NCBI RefSeq assembly: GCF_900103185.1
Contig: NZ_FNJD01000018.1
Span: forward strand, 1-64,000
Direction of reading: 5' to 3'
Length of the DNA stretch: 64,000 bases
Source of the DNA: Sulfitobacter litoralis
GTDB taxonomy: Bacteria > Pseudomonadota > Alphaproteobacteria > Rhodobacterales > Rhodobacteraceae
The notes under the pieces were generated by a model. That model was not told the origin of the DNA. It saw only the letters and a list, made by a program, of their open reading frames with translations, and did no database searches. A program made the translations under genes and the position numbers. Positions 44,671 to 54,298 of this stretch are shown here, piece after piece (the first letter of the stretch is position 1; the number at the start of each line of letters is the position of its first letter).

Positions 44671-45800
44671 CAGCCTAATCCTTCTTCCAAAACGCCGTCC
44701 GCGCTCATCTGGGCATATAACAGCCCCTCGCGCAGACCCCGGTCTGCAACACTTAATCTATCTGTCGGCCAGCACCGCATCAACGCCTGCAAAATCGCGG
44801 CCCCTGACATGATCAACGCCTGACGGTCCAACCCGATACGCGGATCGGCGCGCCGGCCACCCGGCCCCATCGCAAGATAGGAATGGATCACCTTGTCGAT
44901 CTGCGCCGAGGTCATCCGAAGCCCGTCCACTTTGGTCCGGTCGTAGCGCTTTAGACCCAAATGACTGGCAGCGACAGTGGTGACCGTCCCCGAGGTGCCA
45001 ACAATCTGGAACCGATCCTGGGATTGAATGGATTGATAGGGGGTAAAGTCCGTCAGGTTCTCCTCGAAGAACCAGCTCATCAAGGCGAAACGCGCGGCGT
45101 CGTCTTCCACATCAGAGAATTGGTCGCGCAAAGTCGCCACACCCAACGGCACACTGATCCAATCGACCACACGCGCGGCAGGCACATCAGTTTTCGCCTG
45201 ATGGAAGCCGCCATGCAGCCGCATGATGGACTGCGCACGGTCGGCTTTGGGCACCTTGGAGATGTCGATCCAGACCAATTCGGTCGAGCCGCCGCCAATG
45301 TCCACCACCAGCAGGTTGTGGGTTTTGCGGTTCACCAGTGGTGCGCAGGAAATTACCGCAAGCTGCGCTTCTTCCTCGGGCTTGATGATATCAAGTTTTA
45401 ACCCCGTCTCGCGCTGGATACGCTGCATAAATTCGGCACCGTTGGCGGCACGACGACACGCCTCGGTCGCAACAAGCCGCATACGCCGCACCTTGTTACG
45501 GCGCAGCTTTTGCTGGCAGATGCGCAATGCCTGAATGGTACGCGTCATCGATCCGCGCGACAATCGCCCGGTTTTCTCAAGCCCTGCCCCAAGCTGGACA
45601 GACTTCGAGAAGCTATCGACGACATGGAAACCGCTGCCTTTTGGCTGTGCGATCAGCATGCGACAACTATTTGTGCCCAGATCAAGGGCCGCATAAAGTT
45701 CGGTCGATCTGGGCGGAACTGGCGCGGGGCTCAGAGCCGGCGGTACATCGAGCGCGCCCGCACCTTTGGGACGCTGTGGCGCCATGATTGCGCCTTTCAT
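44670..45800 (-). CDS. Ppx/GppA family phosphatase
   Basis: A 376-residue ASKHA-fold exopolyphosphatase/pppGpp phosphatase. Phosphate-binding loops are visible: [17 protein letters not shown] near residue 35, [15 protein letters not shown] near 165 and [13 protein letters not shown]. It is shorter than E. coli Ppx and GppA and lacks the C-terminal HD-like domains, as in many alphaproteobacteria. Whether it acts on polyphosphate, pppGpp or both is not decided by sequence. GGGGG precedes the ATG. It is the first gene of a two-gene unit with rlmE. Confidence 0.9.
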   Translation of the reverse strand: MKGAIMAPQRPKGAGALDVPPALSPAPVPPRSTELYAALDLGTNSCRMLIAQPKGSGFHVVDSFSKSVQLGAGLEKTGRLSRGSMTRTIQALRICQQKLRRNKVRRMRLVATEACRRAANGAEFMQRIQRETGLKLDIIKPEEEAQLAVISCAPLVNRKTHNLLVVDIGGGSTELVWIDISKVPKADRAQSIMRLHGGFHQAKTDVPAARVVDWISVPLGVATLRDQFSDVEDDAARFALMSWFFEENLTDFTPYQSIQSQDRFQIVGTSGTVTTVAASHLGLKRYDRTKVDGLRMTSAQIDKVIHSYLAMGPGGRRADPRIGLDRQALIMSGAAILQALMRCWPTDRLSVADRGLREGLLYAQMSADGVLEEGLG

Positions 45801-45964
45801 ATTGAGTTACCCCCAAGGTAATGTTTCTGCGGGCAAGGAGCAAGCGGGAAACCTGAAAACAGGCACGCTCAAGCCTATCGTCAGCCTCACAACCATCTTG
45901 AGAATTATGACACCCCGCCCCCCTCGCCTGTGGCGCGGACGCGCTGTAATGTCGTCACGTCGCA

Positions 45965-45995
45965 GACGCCGTTTTGAATGTCGAAAAATGGCGTC
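45965..45995. promoter_or_regulatory. Imperfect dyad upstream of the one-carbon cluster
   Basis: GACGCCGTTTT (45965-45975) can pair with AAAATGGCGTC (45985-45995), 11 bp with one G-T pair and a 9-base centre, 53 bp before the first gene of the cluster. It may be an operator or a leader hairpin. It does not resemble a riboswitch I know. Confidence 0.4.
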
Positions 45996-46047
45996 GGGGA
46001 CAGATCAACAGCCGCTAAGAAAAACAAGCACAGCAGAGGAATCAATC

Positions 46048-46344
46048 ATGCCCGAAGTTACCATCGTCTATTGGCGTGATATTCCAGCACAGGTCATCGT
46101 TGGCAAAGGCCGGCGCGGATCAAAGCGCCCGCTGCCCGAACGGTTTGAACAGGCCATCGACCGCGCCGCGATGAAAATCGGCGCGGATGACAGCGATGCC
46201 TATCTTGCCGAATGGCGCAAGGCCGATCCCTATACGGTCGACGGCGATCCCGACGCCGTGGCCGATGCCGAAGTCGTACGTATTGATGCCGAATACGACC
46301 GCGACCGCATCAAGACATTGATTGCCAATGACGGCTGGGCCTGA
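46048..46344 (+). CDS. PF13769-type 'virulence factor' family protein
   Basis: A 98-residue protein beginning MPEVTIVYWRDIPAQVIVGK, the signature of a small family labelled virulence factor. It contains RGSKRPLPERFEQAIDRAAM and an acidic C-terminal half. In alphaproteobacteria the family often sits next to methylenetetrahydrofolate reductase and corrinoid methyltransferase genes, as here, so a role in one-carbon transfer is more likely than virulence. AGAGGA precedes the ATG. A long upstream frame was rejected. Confidence 0.8.
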   Translation: MPEVTIVYWRDIPAQVIVGKGRRGSKRPLPERFEQAIDRAAMKIGADDSDAYLAEWRKADPYTVDGDPDAVADAEVVRIDAEYDRDRIKTLIANDGWA

Positions 46345-46392
46345 CCGCCTCTTGCCGGTGCAAAAGTTGATCCCCTCATGAAAGAAATGCTC

Positions 46393-47322
46393 ATGTCCCT
46401 TTTGAACTTCCGGCGCAAGGAAGCCCCAGCGTTTGAATTGCCCACTCCCGAGGTCGCGGCCTTTTTGCAGGACTATTCGATCGAGGTGATGCCCCGCACA
46501 GCGGAAAAGGTCGAAGACTTCCGCGATCTGCTGCCCGAGGGGACACGGGTCTATATCGCGCATATCGATGGCACCCCGATCGAAGACATGGTCGCCACCG
46601 CAGCACGTCTGAACGCCGACGGCTACAAGGTCATGCCCCACTTTCCCGCGCGCATCATCAAGGATCGCGCGACGCTGGAAAACTGGATCGCCATGTATCA
46701 GGGCGAGGCTGACGTAAAGCAGGGCTTGCTGCTGGCCGGCGGCGTCACCACACCGCACGGGGATTTCAGCGATTCCATGCAGCTGATGGACACGGGCCTG
46801 TTTGACAAACACGGGTTTGAGCGTCTGCACATCGCAGGCCACCCCGAAGGCAACCGTGACATCGACACCGACGGCACCCGCCTGCGGGTCGACGATGCCC
46901 TGCGCTGGAAACAGGGGTTCTCCGAACGGACCGACGCGAAAATGGCCATCGCCACGCAGTTTGCGTTCGAGGCACAGCCAATCATCGAATGGGCCGAGAG
47001 CCTGAAACATGCGGGCATCGACCTGCCGATCCACATCGGCATTGCAGGCCCCGCCAAGCTGCAAACCCTGATCAAATTCGCCATCGCCTGCGGGGTCGGC
47101 CCGTCACTGAAGGTGCTGCAAAAGCGCGCGATGGACGTTACCAAACTGCTGTGGCCCTACGAGCCGACAGATGTGATCACCGAACTGGCCGCCCACAAAG
47201 CCGCCAACCCAGATTTCAACATTACCCATGTGCATTTCTTCCCGCTGGGTGGGATCAAAACGAATGCAAACTGGGCCATCGAGAATGGCGGACCTGCTGC
47301 GCAACCAGCCAATTCCGTCTAA
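46393..47322 (+). CDS. Methylenetetrahydrofolate reductase family protein
   Basis: A 309-residue TIM-barrel flavoprotein of the MetF family. It has EVMPRTAEKVEDFRDLLPEG at the N-terminus, VMPHFPARIIKD, LLLAGGVTTPHGDFSDSMQL and the C-terminal THVHFFPLGGIKTNANWA. Sequence is divergent from biosynthetic E. coli MetF and fits the version found with corrinoid methyltransferases, where it likely oxidises methyl-THF to methylene-THF. The ATG at 46393 is preferred; ATGs at 46378 and 46387 are possible. Its stop is 16 bp before the next start. Confidence 0.85.
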   Translation: MSLLNFRRKEAPAFELPTPEVAAFLQDYSIEVMPRTAEKVEDFRDLLPEGTRVYIAHIDGTPIEDMVATAARLNADGYKVMPHFPARIIKDRATLENWIAMYQGEADVKQGLLLAGGVTTPHGDFSDSMQLMDTGLFDKHGFERLHIAGHPEGNRDIDTDGTRLRVDDALRWKQGFSERTDAKMAIATQFAFEAQPIIEWAESLKHAGIDLPIHIGIAGPAKLQTLIKFAIACGVGPSLKVLQKRAMDVTKLLWPYEPTDVITELAAHKAANPDFNITHVHFFPLGGIKTNANWAIENGGPAAQPANSV

Positions 47323-47338
47323 GGAAAGACTGAACACC

Positions 47339-48415
47339 ATGACCAGAACCGTCGTCGAATCCAAAACCAAAACAGCAATCATCGGCTTTGACGAGCCCTT
47401 CTGCGTGATCGGGGAACGTATCAACCCCACCGGCCGCAAGATCCTCGCCGAAGAGCTGGAGCGTGGCGATTTCAGCCGCGTCGAGGCCGACGCCATCGCA
47501 CAGGCCGCAGCAGGGGCAAATATCCTGGACGTGAACTCCGGTGCCGTGTTCTCGAATAAAATGGCCGAAGATCCGCGCTACGCCGACAACAACTTTGTCG
47601 AACCGATGCTGATGCCTGAGCTCATCCGCGTCGTGCAAAACGCTGTTGATATTCCGATCTGTATCGACAGCTCTGTTCCTGGCGCGTTGGAAGCGGGTCT
47701 TGAGGCCTGCGAAGGCCGCCCGCTGCTGAATTCGGTCACAGGCGAAGAAGAGCGGCTGGAACTGGTGCTGCCTTTGGTCAAGAAATACAACGTGCCGGTG
47801 GTGGCGATCTCTAATGATGACACTGGCATCTCCGAAGATCCCGATGTGCGGTTTGAAGTTGCCAAGAAGATCGTTGAACGCGCCGCAGATTTCGGCATTC
47901 CAGCCCACGACATTGTGGTTGATCCACTGGTGATGCCGATTGGGGCGATGGCGACGGCAGGGCATCAGGTTTTTACCCTCGTGCGTCGTCTGCGCGAGGA
48001 ACTGGGTGTGAACACCACCTGCGGCGCGTCAAACATCAGCTTTGGTCTGCCCAACCGCCACGGCATCAACAACGCCTTTCTGCCCATGGCGATGGGGGCT
48101 GGCATGACCTCGGCGATCATGAACCCGATCACGCTGGCGGTGAACCCGACAAAAATTGCCGAGAAGAAAGCCGAACTGGTCGCGGCGGGCATCATTCTGC
48201 CGGACGAGATCGACGACGAGACATTTGTGACGCTGCTTGGCATGGGATCGACCAAACCCACCCCCGGCAAAGAGATGGAAGCGATCCGTGCTGCTAACTT
48301 CTTGTTCGACCGTGACCCCCACGGCACCGAATGGATCAAGTTCAACAAGGTCGCGCCCAAGGCCGGCCAAGAGGGTCGCGGACGCGCGGGCCGCAAGGGG
48401 GGCCGTCGCCGGTAA
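47339..48415 (+). CDS. Methyltetrahydrofolate:corrinoid methyltransferase
   Basis: A 358-residue pterin-binding (DHPS-like) TIM barrel, similar to the folate domain of MetH and to MtgA/AcsE-type enzymes. Motifs are FCVIGERINPTGRKILAEEL, ANILDVNSGAVFSN and ICIDSSVPGALEAGLE, with NTTCGASNISFGLPNRHGIN late in the barrel. It moves methyl groups between tetrahydrofolate and a corrinoid protein. The C-terminus is a basic tail (EGRGRAGRKGGRRR). AAGGAAAG precedes the ATG. No corrinoid protein or substrate methyltransferase is encoded nearby in this window. Confidence 0.88.
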   Translation: MTRTVVESKTKTAIIGFDEPFCVIGERINPTGRKILAEELERGDFSRVEADAIAQAAAGANILDVNSGAVFSNKMAEDPRYADNNFVEPMLMPELIRVVQNAVDIPICIDSSVPGALEAGLEACEGRPLLNSVTGEEERLELVLPLVKKYNVPVVAISNDDTGISEDPDVRFEVAKKIVERAADFGIPAHDIVVDPLVMPIGAMATAGHQVFTLVRRLREELGVNTTCGASNISFGLPNRHGINNAFLPMAMGAGMTSAIMNPITLAVNPTKIAEKKAELVAAGIILPDEIDDETFVTLLGMGSTKPTPGKEMEAIRAANFLFDRDPHGTEWIKFNKVAPKAGQEGRGRAGRKGGRRR

Positions 48416-48442
48416 TGGGGATTCTCCCTACCGCCAAGAACA

Positions 48443-48480
48443 AAAACCTCGCAAACTCTGGTTTGCGGGGTTTTCTTTTG
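48443..48480 (+). terminator. Rho-independent terminator of the one-carbon operon
   Basis: AACCTCGCAAAC-TCTG-GTTTGCGGGGTT (one T-G pair) followed by TTCTTTTG, about 30 bp after the methyltransferase stop. Confidence 0.9.
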
Positions 48481-48538
48481 GGGCGAAAGGCTTTTTTCCG
48501 GCAATCAGAGGTTGACCGCATACCTCAAGCACGCATGA

Positions 48539-48577
48539 TCTAGGCGCAAAGCCGAAAGGGCTTTGTATTATCCTAGA
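48539..48577 (+). ncRNA. Two-tier hairpin, candidate structured RNA element
   Basis: Outer stem TCTAGG/CCTAGA (48539-48544 with 48572-48577) encloses an internal loop (CG against TATTAT) and an inner 7-bp stem CAAAGCC/GGCTTTG with loop GAAAG. It lies between the preceding terminator and the 7TM kinase gene, 113 bp before that start. It could be a 5'UTR element or part of a small RNA; no known class is recognised. Confidence 0.35.
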
Positions 48578-48690
48578 CACTGGTAACGACCACCTCACAT
48601 GGCGCATTCCGGCAGTCCAAGTTCGGTCAAAAAATGAACACAACTGTGTGGCTACTATGAAATGGCAAGACGCGACCCGTAGGTGGAACC

Positions 48691-50544
48691 ATGATGACAT
48701 GCTTTGAGGGAATTACCACGCAGCCCGTTTTTTGGGCGGCTGGCAGTGTCGGCCTTATTGCGGCGATCGTCATGATTTCTATGCTTTGGGTCCAGCGCTT
48801 TCGTGGCAAGCTTTACTACGCGCTCACCTTCTTTGCGATGATCTATACGCTGCTTATCGTTGGCGCAGAAGCCTCAGCGGTGGCCTTTGATTGTCAGTAC
48901 AAGTTAGGCGTTGCCGCGTGGCTCGGGAACGCGCTGGTGCCGGTGGCGTGGTGTTTCTTTGTCTACGCTTACGTCCATCAATCCAGCTGGCTTGGCAAAA
49001 AACGGGTTGTTGCAGCACTTGTGCTCGCGCCTGTGCTGTCCTTTGCTTTTGCTGCGACAAATACACATCACGGGCTGGTCTACGATCACGCGACCACGAT
49101 CCCACCAGGCGCGCGCCAGATCGACTACATCCACGGGCCCGGGTTCTACGCCATTATGGCCGTGCTCTATGCCTTTGTTGGTGCCACCTACTATGGTCTT
49201 TACAAGGGGTTCAGGCGGTCGCGCCGGTCAGCGTGGCCGCTGCTCACGATGCTTGCCGTCGTAACGATGACCCCGCTTGCAGCAAATGCAGCCTATATCT
49301 TTCTTGGCTTCACCATTTTCGGACTGGACCCGACATCGTTTATGTTCAGCGTCGGTATCTTTGCCTTCACGTTTATGCTGCTCACAAACAAAACGTTGGA
49401 TATGGCGTCGGTCGGGCAATCTGTCTTGTTCAACACCATGAGCGAAGCTGTCGTCCTTGTGGATAATAACAAAAACGTCGTCTTGATGAACACAGCTGCA
49501 AAGAAACGCGGCTTCTGCAAGGTCCCTAAGGACGAAGCCGCCGCCCTTCTCGCCACTATCGATACCCGTAGCCTAAGGACCACCGAGGCATCCGTGACCA
49601 TCGACGAACGCGTCTATGATCCTCGGGTCCAAGAGATCGAAAGCCCGTTGGACCCAGACGGCACCATTTTGGGCTGGAGCGTCACGTTGGTCGACATTAC
49701 CGACCGCATCGCCATCACCCGCGCCCTCGAAAATGCGTTGCTACGTGCGGATGAGGCCAATCGTGCCAAGGACGAATTCATCTCGGCTGTCAGCCATGAG
49801 CTACGTACGCCGCTGACGTCGCTCAAGGGGGGCTTGGCGCTCGCCCTCAGTGGCCGCCTGGGTGATATGGACGACCGCGTACGATCTCCGCTTGAAATCG
49901 CACAGCGCAACGGTGTGCGCCTGTCTCGGCTGGTCGACAACATTCTCTTGTCCCAGAAAATCGATGGGGACGCCCTTAGCCTTGATCAGCAGCCGGTCGA
50001 TCTGGGGGCCCTTTTAAAAGACAGCCTCGAGGAAAACCAAATGTTCGCTGCCGAACAGCGGATCAAGCTCGTCCGGCCCAAGGGTGATCAATCCGCGATT
50101 ATCACCGGTGACGCCTTCGCACTTCGGCAGATCATCGACAACCTTGTCTCGAACGCGATCAAATTCTCTGATCCCGACAGCATCGTCGAAGGCGCGCTGT
50201 CGGTCTCTGACGGCCACGTGCGCCTGTCGATCAAAGACAATGGGCGTGGTATTCCTGATGGGATGGAAGATCAGGTCTTTGGCCGGTTCGCGCAGGTCAA
50301 AAACGGCGGCCAATTCGCGACGCAGGGCTCCGGTCTGGGGCTGCACATCTCGCAGCAGCTTGCCCGGCAGATGTCGGGTAAGATCTTTTACGAAAGCGAA
50401 GTCGGCCAAGGCTCGGTATTTCACATGGACTACGCCACTATCGCGGCACACCAAGTGAAGGTTATCCACGCAGCAGATCCCGATGCGACGGACGCATCTG
50501 CCCTTCAGCACCGTGGCGACCTGCCGGAAAACGCACAGGTATAA
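48691..50544 (+). CDS. 7TM-domain sensor histidine kinase
   Basis: A 617-residue membrane kinase. Seven hydrophobic segments fill residues 10-235, resembling the HisKA_7TM N-terminal domain. A PAS-like domain ([20 protein letters not shown]) follows at about 247-350. The HisKA box [20 protein letters not shown] carries the phospho-acceptor histidine. ATPase motifs are [24 protein letters not shown] and [16 protein letters not shown]. No response regulator is adjacent, so it is an orphan kinase in this window. AGGTGG precedes the ATG pair at 48691. The signal is unknown. Confidence 0.9.
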   Translation: MMTCFEGITTQPVFWAAGSVGLIAAIVMISMLWVQRFRGKLYYALTFFAMIYTLLIVGAEASAVAFDCQYKLGVAAWLGNALVPVAWCFFVYAYVHQSSWLGKKRVVAALVLAPVLSFAFAATNTHHGLVYDHATTIPPGARQIDYIHGPGFYAIMAVLYAFVGATYYGLYKGFRRSRRSAWPLLTMLAVVTMTPLAANAAYIFLGFTIFGLDPTSFMFSVGIFAFTFMLLTNKTLDMASVGQSVLFNTMSEAVVLVDNNKNVVLMNTAAKKRGFCKVPKDEAAALLATIDTRSLRTTEASVTIDERVYDPRVQEIESPLDPDGTILGWSVTLVDITDRIAITRALENALLRADEANRAKDEFISAVSHELRTPLTSLKGGLALALSGRLGDMDDRVRSPLEIAQRNGVRLSRLVDNILLSQKIDGDALSLDQQPVDLGALLKDSLEENQMFAAEQRIKLVRPKGDQSAIITGDAFALRQIIDNLVSNAIKFSDPDSIVEGALSVSDGHVRLSIKDNGRGIPDGMEDQVFGRFAQVKNGGQFATQGSGLGLHISQQLARQMSGKIFYESEVGQGSVFHMDYATIAAHQVKVIHAADPDATDASALQHRGDLPENAQV

Positions 50545-50585
50545 CGCCCGAAACGAGTTCGTAAGTATATCAGGAATAAAGGAGA

Positions 50586-50662
50586 TGGTGGTCCCAGCTG
50601 GATTCGAACCAGCGACCTCTCGCTTCGGAGGCGAGCACTCTATCCAGCTGAGCTATGGGACC
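50586..50662 (-). tRNA. tRNA-Arg (CCG)
   Basis: On the minus strand the 77-nt gene reads GGTCCCATAGCTCAGCTGGA..., with anticodon loop CTCCGAA (anticodon CCG, codon CGG), T-arm GGTTCGAATCC, acceptor TGGGACC, discriminator A and an encoded CCA at 50586-50588. It lies 58 bp downstream of sufS. Confidence 0.97.
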
Positions 50663-50720
50663 ATATGGGGGCGGTATAGCCAGACTGCCCGCCCCCTGCA
50701 ATTACAAAATCAGTTCATTT

Positions 50721-51941
50721 TCACGCAAAGAGATCATGCGCCAATTCAAGCGCTTCAATCAGCGTATCGATCTCAGCATTGGTGTTGTACATTCCGAAAG
50801 AGGCGCGGCAGGTGGCGGTCTGCCCCAGATGCTGCATGAGCGGCCCACAACAATGCTGCCCCGCCCGTACGGCAACGCCCTTTTTGTCCAAGATGGTAGA
50901 GATATCATGCGCATGCGCCGCACCGTCCAGCGTAAAGCTGAAGATCGCGGCCTTATCCGGCGTGGTGCCTTGAACCTGCAACCAGTTCAATCCTGCCAGA
51001 CGGGTCACTGCATAGTCACGCAAGGATGCTTCATGGGCCGCAATATTCTCCATTCCGACGTTCATCATATATTCTAATCCGACACCCATGCCGATGGTCT
51101 GCACGATGCCGGGGGTGCCCGCCTCGAACCTCATCGGCGTGTCGTTGTAGATAATGCCGTCTTTGGTGACTTCGCGGATCATATCGCCGCCGCCCAGAAA
51201 CGGGCGCATCTCGGCCATGCGGTCGGGGTGGATATAGATCGCGCCGGACCCTGATGGACCATAGAGCTTGTGACCGGTGATCGCATAGAAATCGCAGCCG
51301 ATATCCTGCACGTCCACGGGCATGTGCACCGCCGCCTGCGACCCGTCAACCAAGACGGGCACACCTTTGGCATGGGCCCCTGCGGTGATCGCCTTGACGT
51401 CCACCACCGTGCCCAGAACATTCGACACCTGCGTCACGGCAATGAGCTTGGTCTTGGGGGTGATGGCGTCGATCACGGCTTGGGGATCAAGCGCACCGGT
51501 CGCATCCACATCTACCCATTTGATCACCACGCCTTGGCGTTCGCGCAGAAAATGCCACGGCACGATATTGGCGTGATGCTCCATCACCGACAGGATAATC
51601 TCGTCCCCCGCCTGCAGGTTCGGCATGGCCCAACCGTAAGCGACCAGATTGATCCCTTCTGTCGTGCCGGAGTTGAAGACGACGTGATCCTCGTTCCCGA
51701 CGTTTAAGAACCGCGCAACGGTTCCGCGCACGGATTCGTACTGGTCGGTCGCCAGATTAGAAAGATAGTGCAAGCCGCGGTGAACATTGGAATATTCATG
51801 GCTGTACGAGCGGCTGATCGCATCAATCACGACCTGCGGCTTCTGCGCCGATGCACCATTGTCGAGATAGACCAGCGGCTTGCCGTTCACTTCACGGGAC
51901 AGGATCGGAAAATCGCGGCGGATGGCGTTTACATCATACAT
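50721..51941 (-). CDS. sufS: SufS-type cysteine desulfurase (group II)
   Basis: A 406-residue PLP enzyme that removes sulfur from cysteine for Fe-S cluster assembly. The PLP lysine is in [20 protein letters not shown]. The catalytic cysteine is in [18 protein letters not shown], the short-loop group II arrangement, and the N-terminal [20 protein letters not shown] is typical of SufS. The ATG at 51941 overlaps the preceding YIP1-like gene by 8 bp and has GGAG upstream. It is the last gene of the suf island. No sufE-like partner is seen nearby. Confidence 0.95.
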   Translation of the reverse strand: MYDVNAIRRDFPILSREVNGKPLVYLDNGASAQKPQVVIDAISRSYSHEYSNVHRGLHYLSNLATDQYESVRGTVARFLNVGNEDHVVFNSGTTEGINLVAYGWAMPNLQAGDEIILSVMEHHANIVPWHFLRERQGVVIKWVDVDATGALDPQAVIDAITPKTKLIAVTQVSNVLGTVVDVKAITAGAHAKGVPVLVDGSQAAVHMPVDVQDIGCDFYAITGHKLYGPSGSGAIYIHPDRMAEMRPFLGGGDMIREVTKDGIIYNDTPMRFEAGTPGIVQTIGMGVGLEYMMNVGMENIAAHEASLRDYAVTRLAGLNWLQVQGTTPDKAAIFSFTLDGAAHAHDISTILDKKGVAVRAGQHCCGPLMQHLGQTATCRASFGMYNTNAEIDTLIEALELAHDLFA

Positions 51942-52533
51942 CAAGAAGCACTCCTTGGGCAGCAATGCCCACGATAGAAAGAAGCAGGCTCATCCCCAAA
52001 ACGACAGCCGCCATAGCAATCAGCAACACGCCAATCGCCTTGCCCAAACCAGTGAAGTCGAATGCCGCGGCAATGAAGTTCACCAATATCCAAAGACCGA
52101 TGATCCCGGTCCCCAGTGATGCCAGTACCGACACACCAGGAGAGATGTACATAAGCAGAAAAATTGCCACTTGCGCAATAATGCGCAAGACCTGCAAGAA
52201 CACGACCAATGCCAGTATATCGCCAAGGTTCCCGTCACCACCAAGCGCGCGGCCTGTCCAGAACAGCCCGTGCGTGGTGATCACCAAGACCCCTGTCAGC
52301 AGTACGAACATCGCCAAGGGACTGGTAAAGAACGCGGGCATGCCTGGAGTCGGCTGCAGCACAAGGCTGACCGAGAAAATCAGCGTGTTCACCGCCGCCG
52401 CCAGCGCAAGCGCGGTCCACAATACATTGCGATCAAGGCGCCAGCCAATAATCTGCTGTGCCGCCGCGCGAGGGTTGCGCAGGCTTAGAATGACCAACTC
52501 GGACAGAACCGATCGTATGTCAGGGGCGTTCAT
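51934..52533 (-). CDS. YIP1-family membrane protein
   Basis: A 199-residue protein with five hydrophobic helices resembling the Yip1 domain: LDRNVLWTALALAAAVNTLI, FVLLTGVLVITTHGLFWTGR, ALVVFLQVLRIIAQVAIFLL, then GLWILVNFIAAAFDFTGLGK and a final helix. Its ATG overlaps the previous gene by 4 bp (ATGA) and its end overlaps sufS. It is one of two adjacent Yip1-like proteins embedded between sufD and sufS. Function unknown. Confidence 0.8.
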   Translation of the reverse strand: MNAPDIRSVLSELVILSLRNPRAAAQQIIGWRLDRNVLWTALALAAAVNTLIFSVSLVLQPTPGMPAFFTSPLAMFVLLTGVLVITTHGLFWTGRALGGDGNLGDILALVVFLQVLRIIAQVAIFLLMYISPGVSVLASLGTGIIGLWILVNFIAAAFDFTGLGKAIGVLLIAMAAVVLGMSLLLSIVGIAAQGVLLDV

Positions 52534-53015
52534 GGGCGTGTCCGATATGCGACCAGCAAGCCGCTGATCCAGAACCATAAAAATACGCAAAGCCAGATCA
52601 ATCCGACAATGCGCAGCTCGATCCCTTCGCCGACGAACCCTGCTGTAAGTCCGTGCAGCAACACAAGGGGGCTGGACGCCAGCAAGGCCCAGAAAAGCGC
52701 AAGACGGGTGCTATACCCGCTCGGGCGACCGCGCATCACCTTGAGGATGATTTGCGTGCCGGCCGCGAGCATATAGAAAATCAACGGCGCGATGAACAGC
52801 CATGCCATCAGGGTCGCCCCCAGCAACATGTCCAGCTCGGTGCCGTTGACATGGGCTTCGCGGGCCAGACGCGGGGTCTGGGCCACGAAAAAGATCAGAC
52901 ACGCGACCATCAGATAGATCAGGTTGCGATCCTCCCGCGGGCCCTGCCCCAACAACCGCCGCACAACGGCGGCGGGGTTGCGGTAGCTGGCCACGATATC
53001 GCGTGTCGCCGCCAT
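52530..53015 (-). CDS. YIP1-like membrane protein, first of a pair
   Basis: 161 residues with four to five membrane segments (LIYLMVACLIFFVAQTPRLA, LMAWLFIAPLIFYMLAAGTQ, ALFWALLASSPLVLLHGLTA, IVGLIWLCVFLWFWISGLLV). It starts with DIVASYRNPAAVVRRLLGQG, the same layout as its downstream neighbour (LRNPRAAAQQIIGW). The ATG shares a base with the sufD stop (TGATG) and its stop overlaps the next start. A role linked to Fe-S assembly is suggested only by this coupling. Confidence 0.78.
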   Translation of the reverse strand: MAATRDIVASYRNPAAVVRRLLGQGPREDRNLIYLMVACLIFFVAQTPRLAREAHVNGTELDMLLGATLMAWLFIAPLIFYMLAAGTQIILKVMRGRPSGYSTRLALFWALLASSPLVLLHGLTAGFVGEGIELRIVGLIWLCVFLWFWISGLLVAYRTRP

Positions 53016-54298
53016 CAGGCTGCGTGCCGCTCAAGCCACTCGGCAAGCCGTGCGGTGATCTCTTCGCGCAGAGTTTCGTCCTCGATCTCTTCGACAGCCT
53101 CGGCCAAAAACGACAAGGTCAGAAGATCGGTCGCGACGTTATGCGGTACACCACGCGAGCGCAGATAAAACAGCGCGTCCTCGTCGATTGCCCCCGAAGT
53201 GGAGCCGTGAGAACAGGCCACATCATCGGCGTAGATTTCAAGCTCGGGCTTGGCGAGGAACTGACTATCTTCATCCAGCAGCAACGACTGGCTGATCTGA
53301 TAGCCATCGGTCTTTTGCGCGTCTTTCTTGACCAAAATCTTGCCTTGGAACACGCCGGTTGCCCCGTTACGCAGAACCTTTTTGAAGACCTGACGGCTTT
53401 CGCAGTTCACCGCATCATGGGTGATGAACACCGTGTCGTCGTGGTGGAAATCACCCCCGTCGCCCACACAGGCCCCCGCCACATGGGCAGCAGCATCATC
53501 ACCCGTCAGTTCGATCACGCAATCGTTGCGCGTCATCACGCCATTGGCGGTCAGCGTAAAGGATTTGAACGCGGATTCAGTCCCCAGACGGGTAAAGATA
53601 TGCGTTGCTGCGCGTTGTTCATGGTCACGCCCTTGGGCGCGCACATGGTGGAACGCAGCGTTGTCGCCGACCTCGACTTCGAGCACACCGTTAAAGCGCG
53701 CAGCCACAGGGCCGTTCTCCAGCAGCGTGAATTCAGCACCGGCATCCAGCTTAATGACGTTGTGCAGCATGACATCAGCGGTCTCGGAGGTCCGGCGATA
53801 AACGATGTTCACCGGCTTGGAGACTTTGTCTGTCACATGGATCAACACGCCATCCGCGGCAAACGCCGTGTTCAGCGCTGCCAAGGGGCGCGCCACAGGC
53901 GTCTGACCGTTCTTTTCCAGCGTCCCATAAAGATCACGCGCCCAATGCAGGTCAGCGTTCGCTTGGGCCAGCCGTTCGATGGTGATGCCCTCAAGCGTCA
54001 GATCGTCCGACGCATCTGCATCGAACACACCGTCAACGAACACCAGCTTGAGCCGGTCGATCTGATCAAACAGAGCCACGTCTTCCGACGCGCGCACCGC
54101 GGCAGAGACAGCCTGCGGCTGGGTCAGCGTATCAGGGCGGGTGTATTTCCAGTATTCGTCACGACGCTCCGGCAGACCTGCCTGTTGCAGCCGCGATAGT
54201 GCGTCTTTGCGTGCCGCATCGGACCAGCCCCCTTGGGGCAGATCCAACGTGGCGATCAACGCCTCGGTCGGGGTTTGTTGTGTCGCTGCTTCGGCCAT
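53015..54298 (-). CDS. sufD: Fe-S cluster assembly protein SufD
   Basis: A 427-residue beta-helix scaffold subunit. The C-terminal domain is the SufBD fold: DVACSHGSTSGAIDEDALFY, followed by LRSRGVPHNVATDLL, with the conserved HGS motif. It forms the SufBC2D complex that builds and releases Fe-S clusters. Its start shares a base with the sufC stop, and its stop is fused to the next start, so the SufC-SufD stoichiometry is translationally coupled. Confidence 0.94.
   Translation of the reverse strand: MAEAATQQTPTEALIATLDLPQGGWSDAARKDALSRLQQAGLPERRDEYWKYTRPDTLTQPQAVSAAVRASEDVALFDQIDRLKLVFVDGVFDADASDDLTLEGITIERLAQANADLHWARDLYGTLEKNGQTPVARPLAALNTAFAADGVLIHVTDKVSKPVNIVYRRTSETADVMLHNVIKLDAGAEFTLLENGPVAARFNGVLEVEVGDNAAFHHVRAQGRDHEQRAATHIFTRLGTESAFKSFTLTANGVMTRNDCVIELTGDDAAAHVAGACVGDGGDFHHDDTVFITHDAVNCESRQVFKKVLRNGATGVFQGKILVKKDAQKTDGYQISQSLLLDEDSQFLAKPELEIYADDVACSHGSTSGAIDEDALFYLRSRGVPHNVATDLLTLSFLAEAVEEIEDETLREEITARLAEWLERHAA

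Noticed and set aside
50663-50720. GGGGGCGG/CCGCCCCC inverted repeat between sufS and tRNA-Arg as a terminator
   Set aside because: No T-run on either strand and an imperfect stem; it could be a weak structure but is not supported as a terminator.
50483-50839. Frame containing [20 protein letters not shown] over the tRNA-Arg
   Set aside because: It is the translation of the antisense strand of tRNA-Arg (CCG) and has no independent support.
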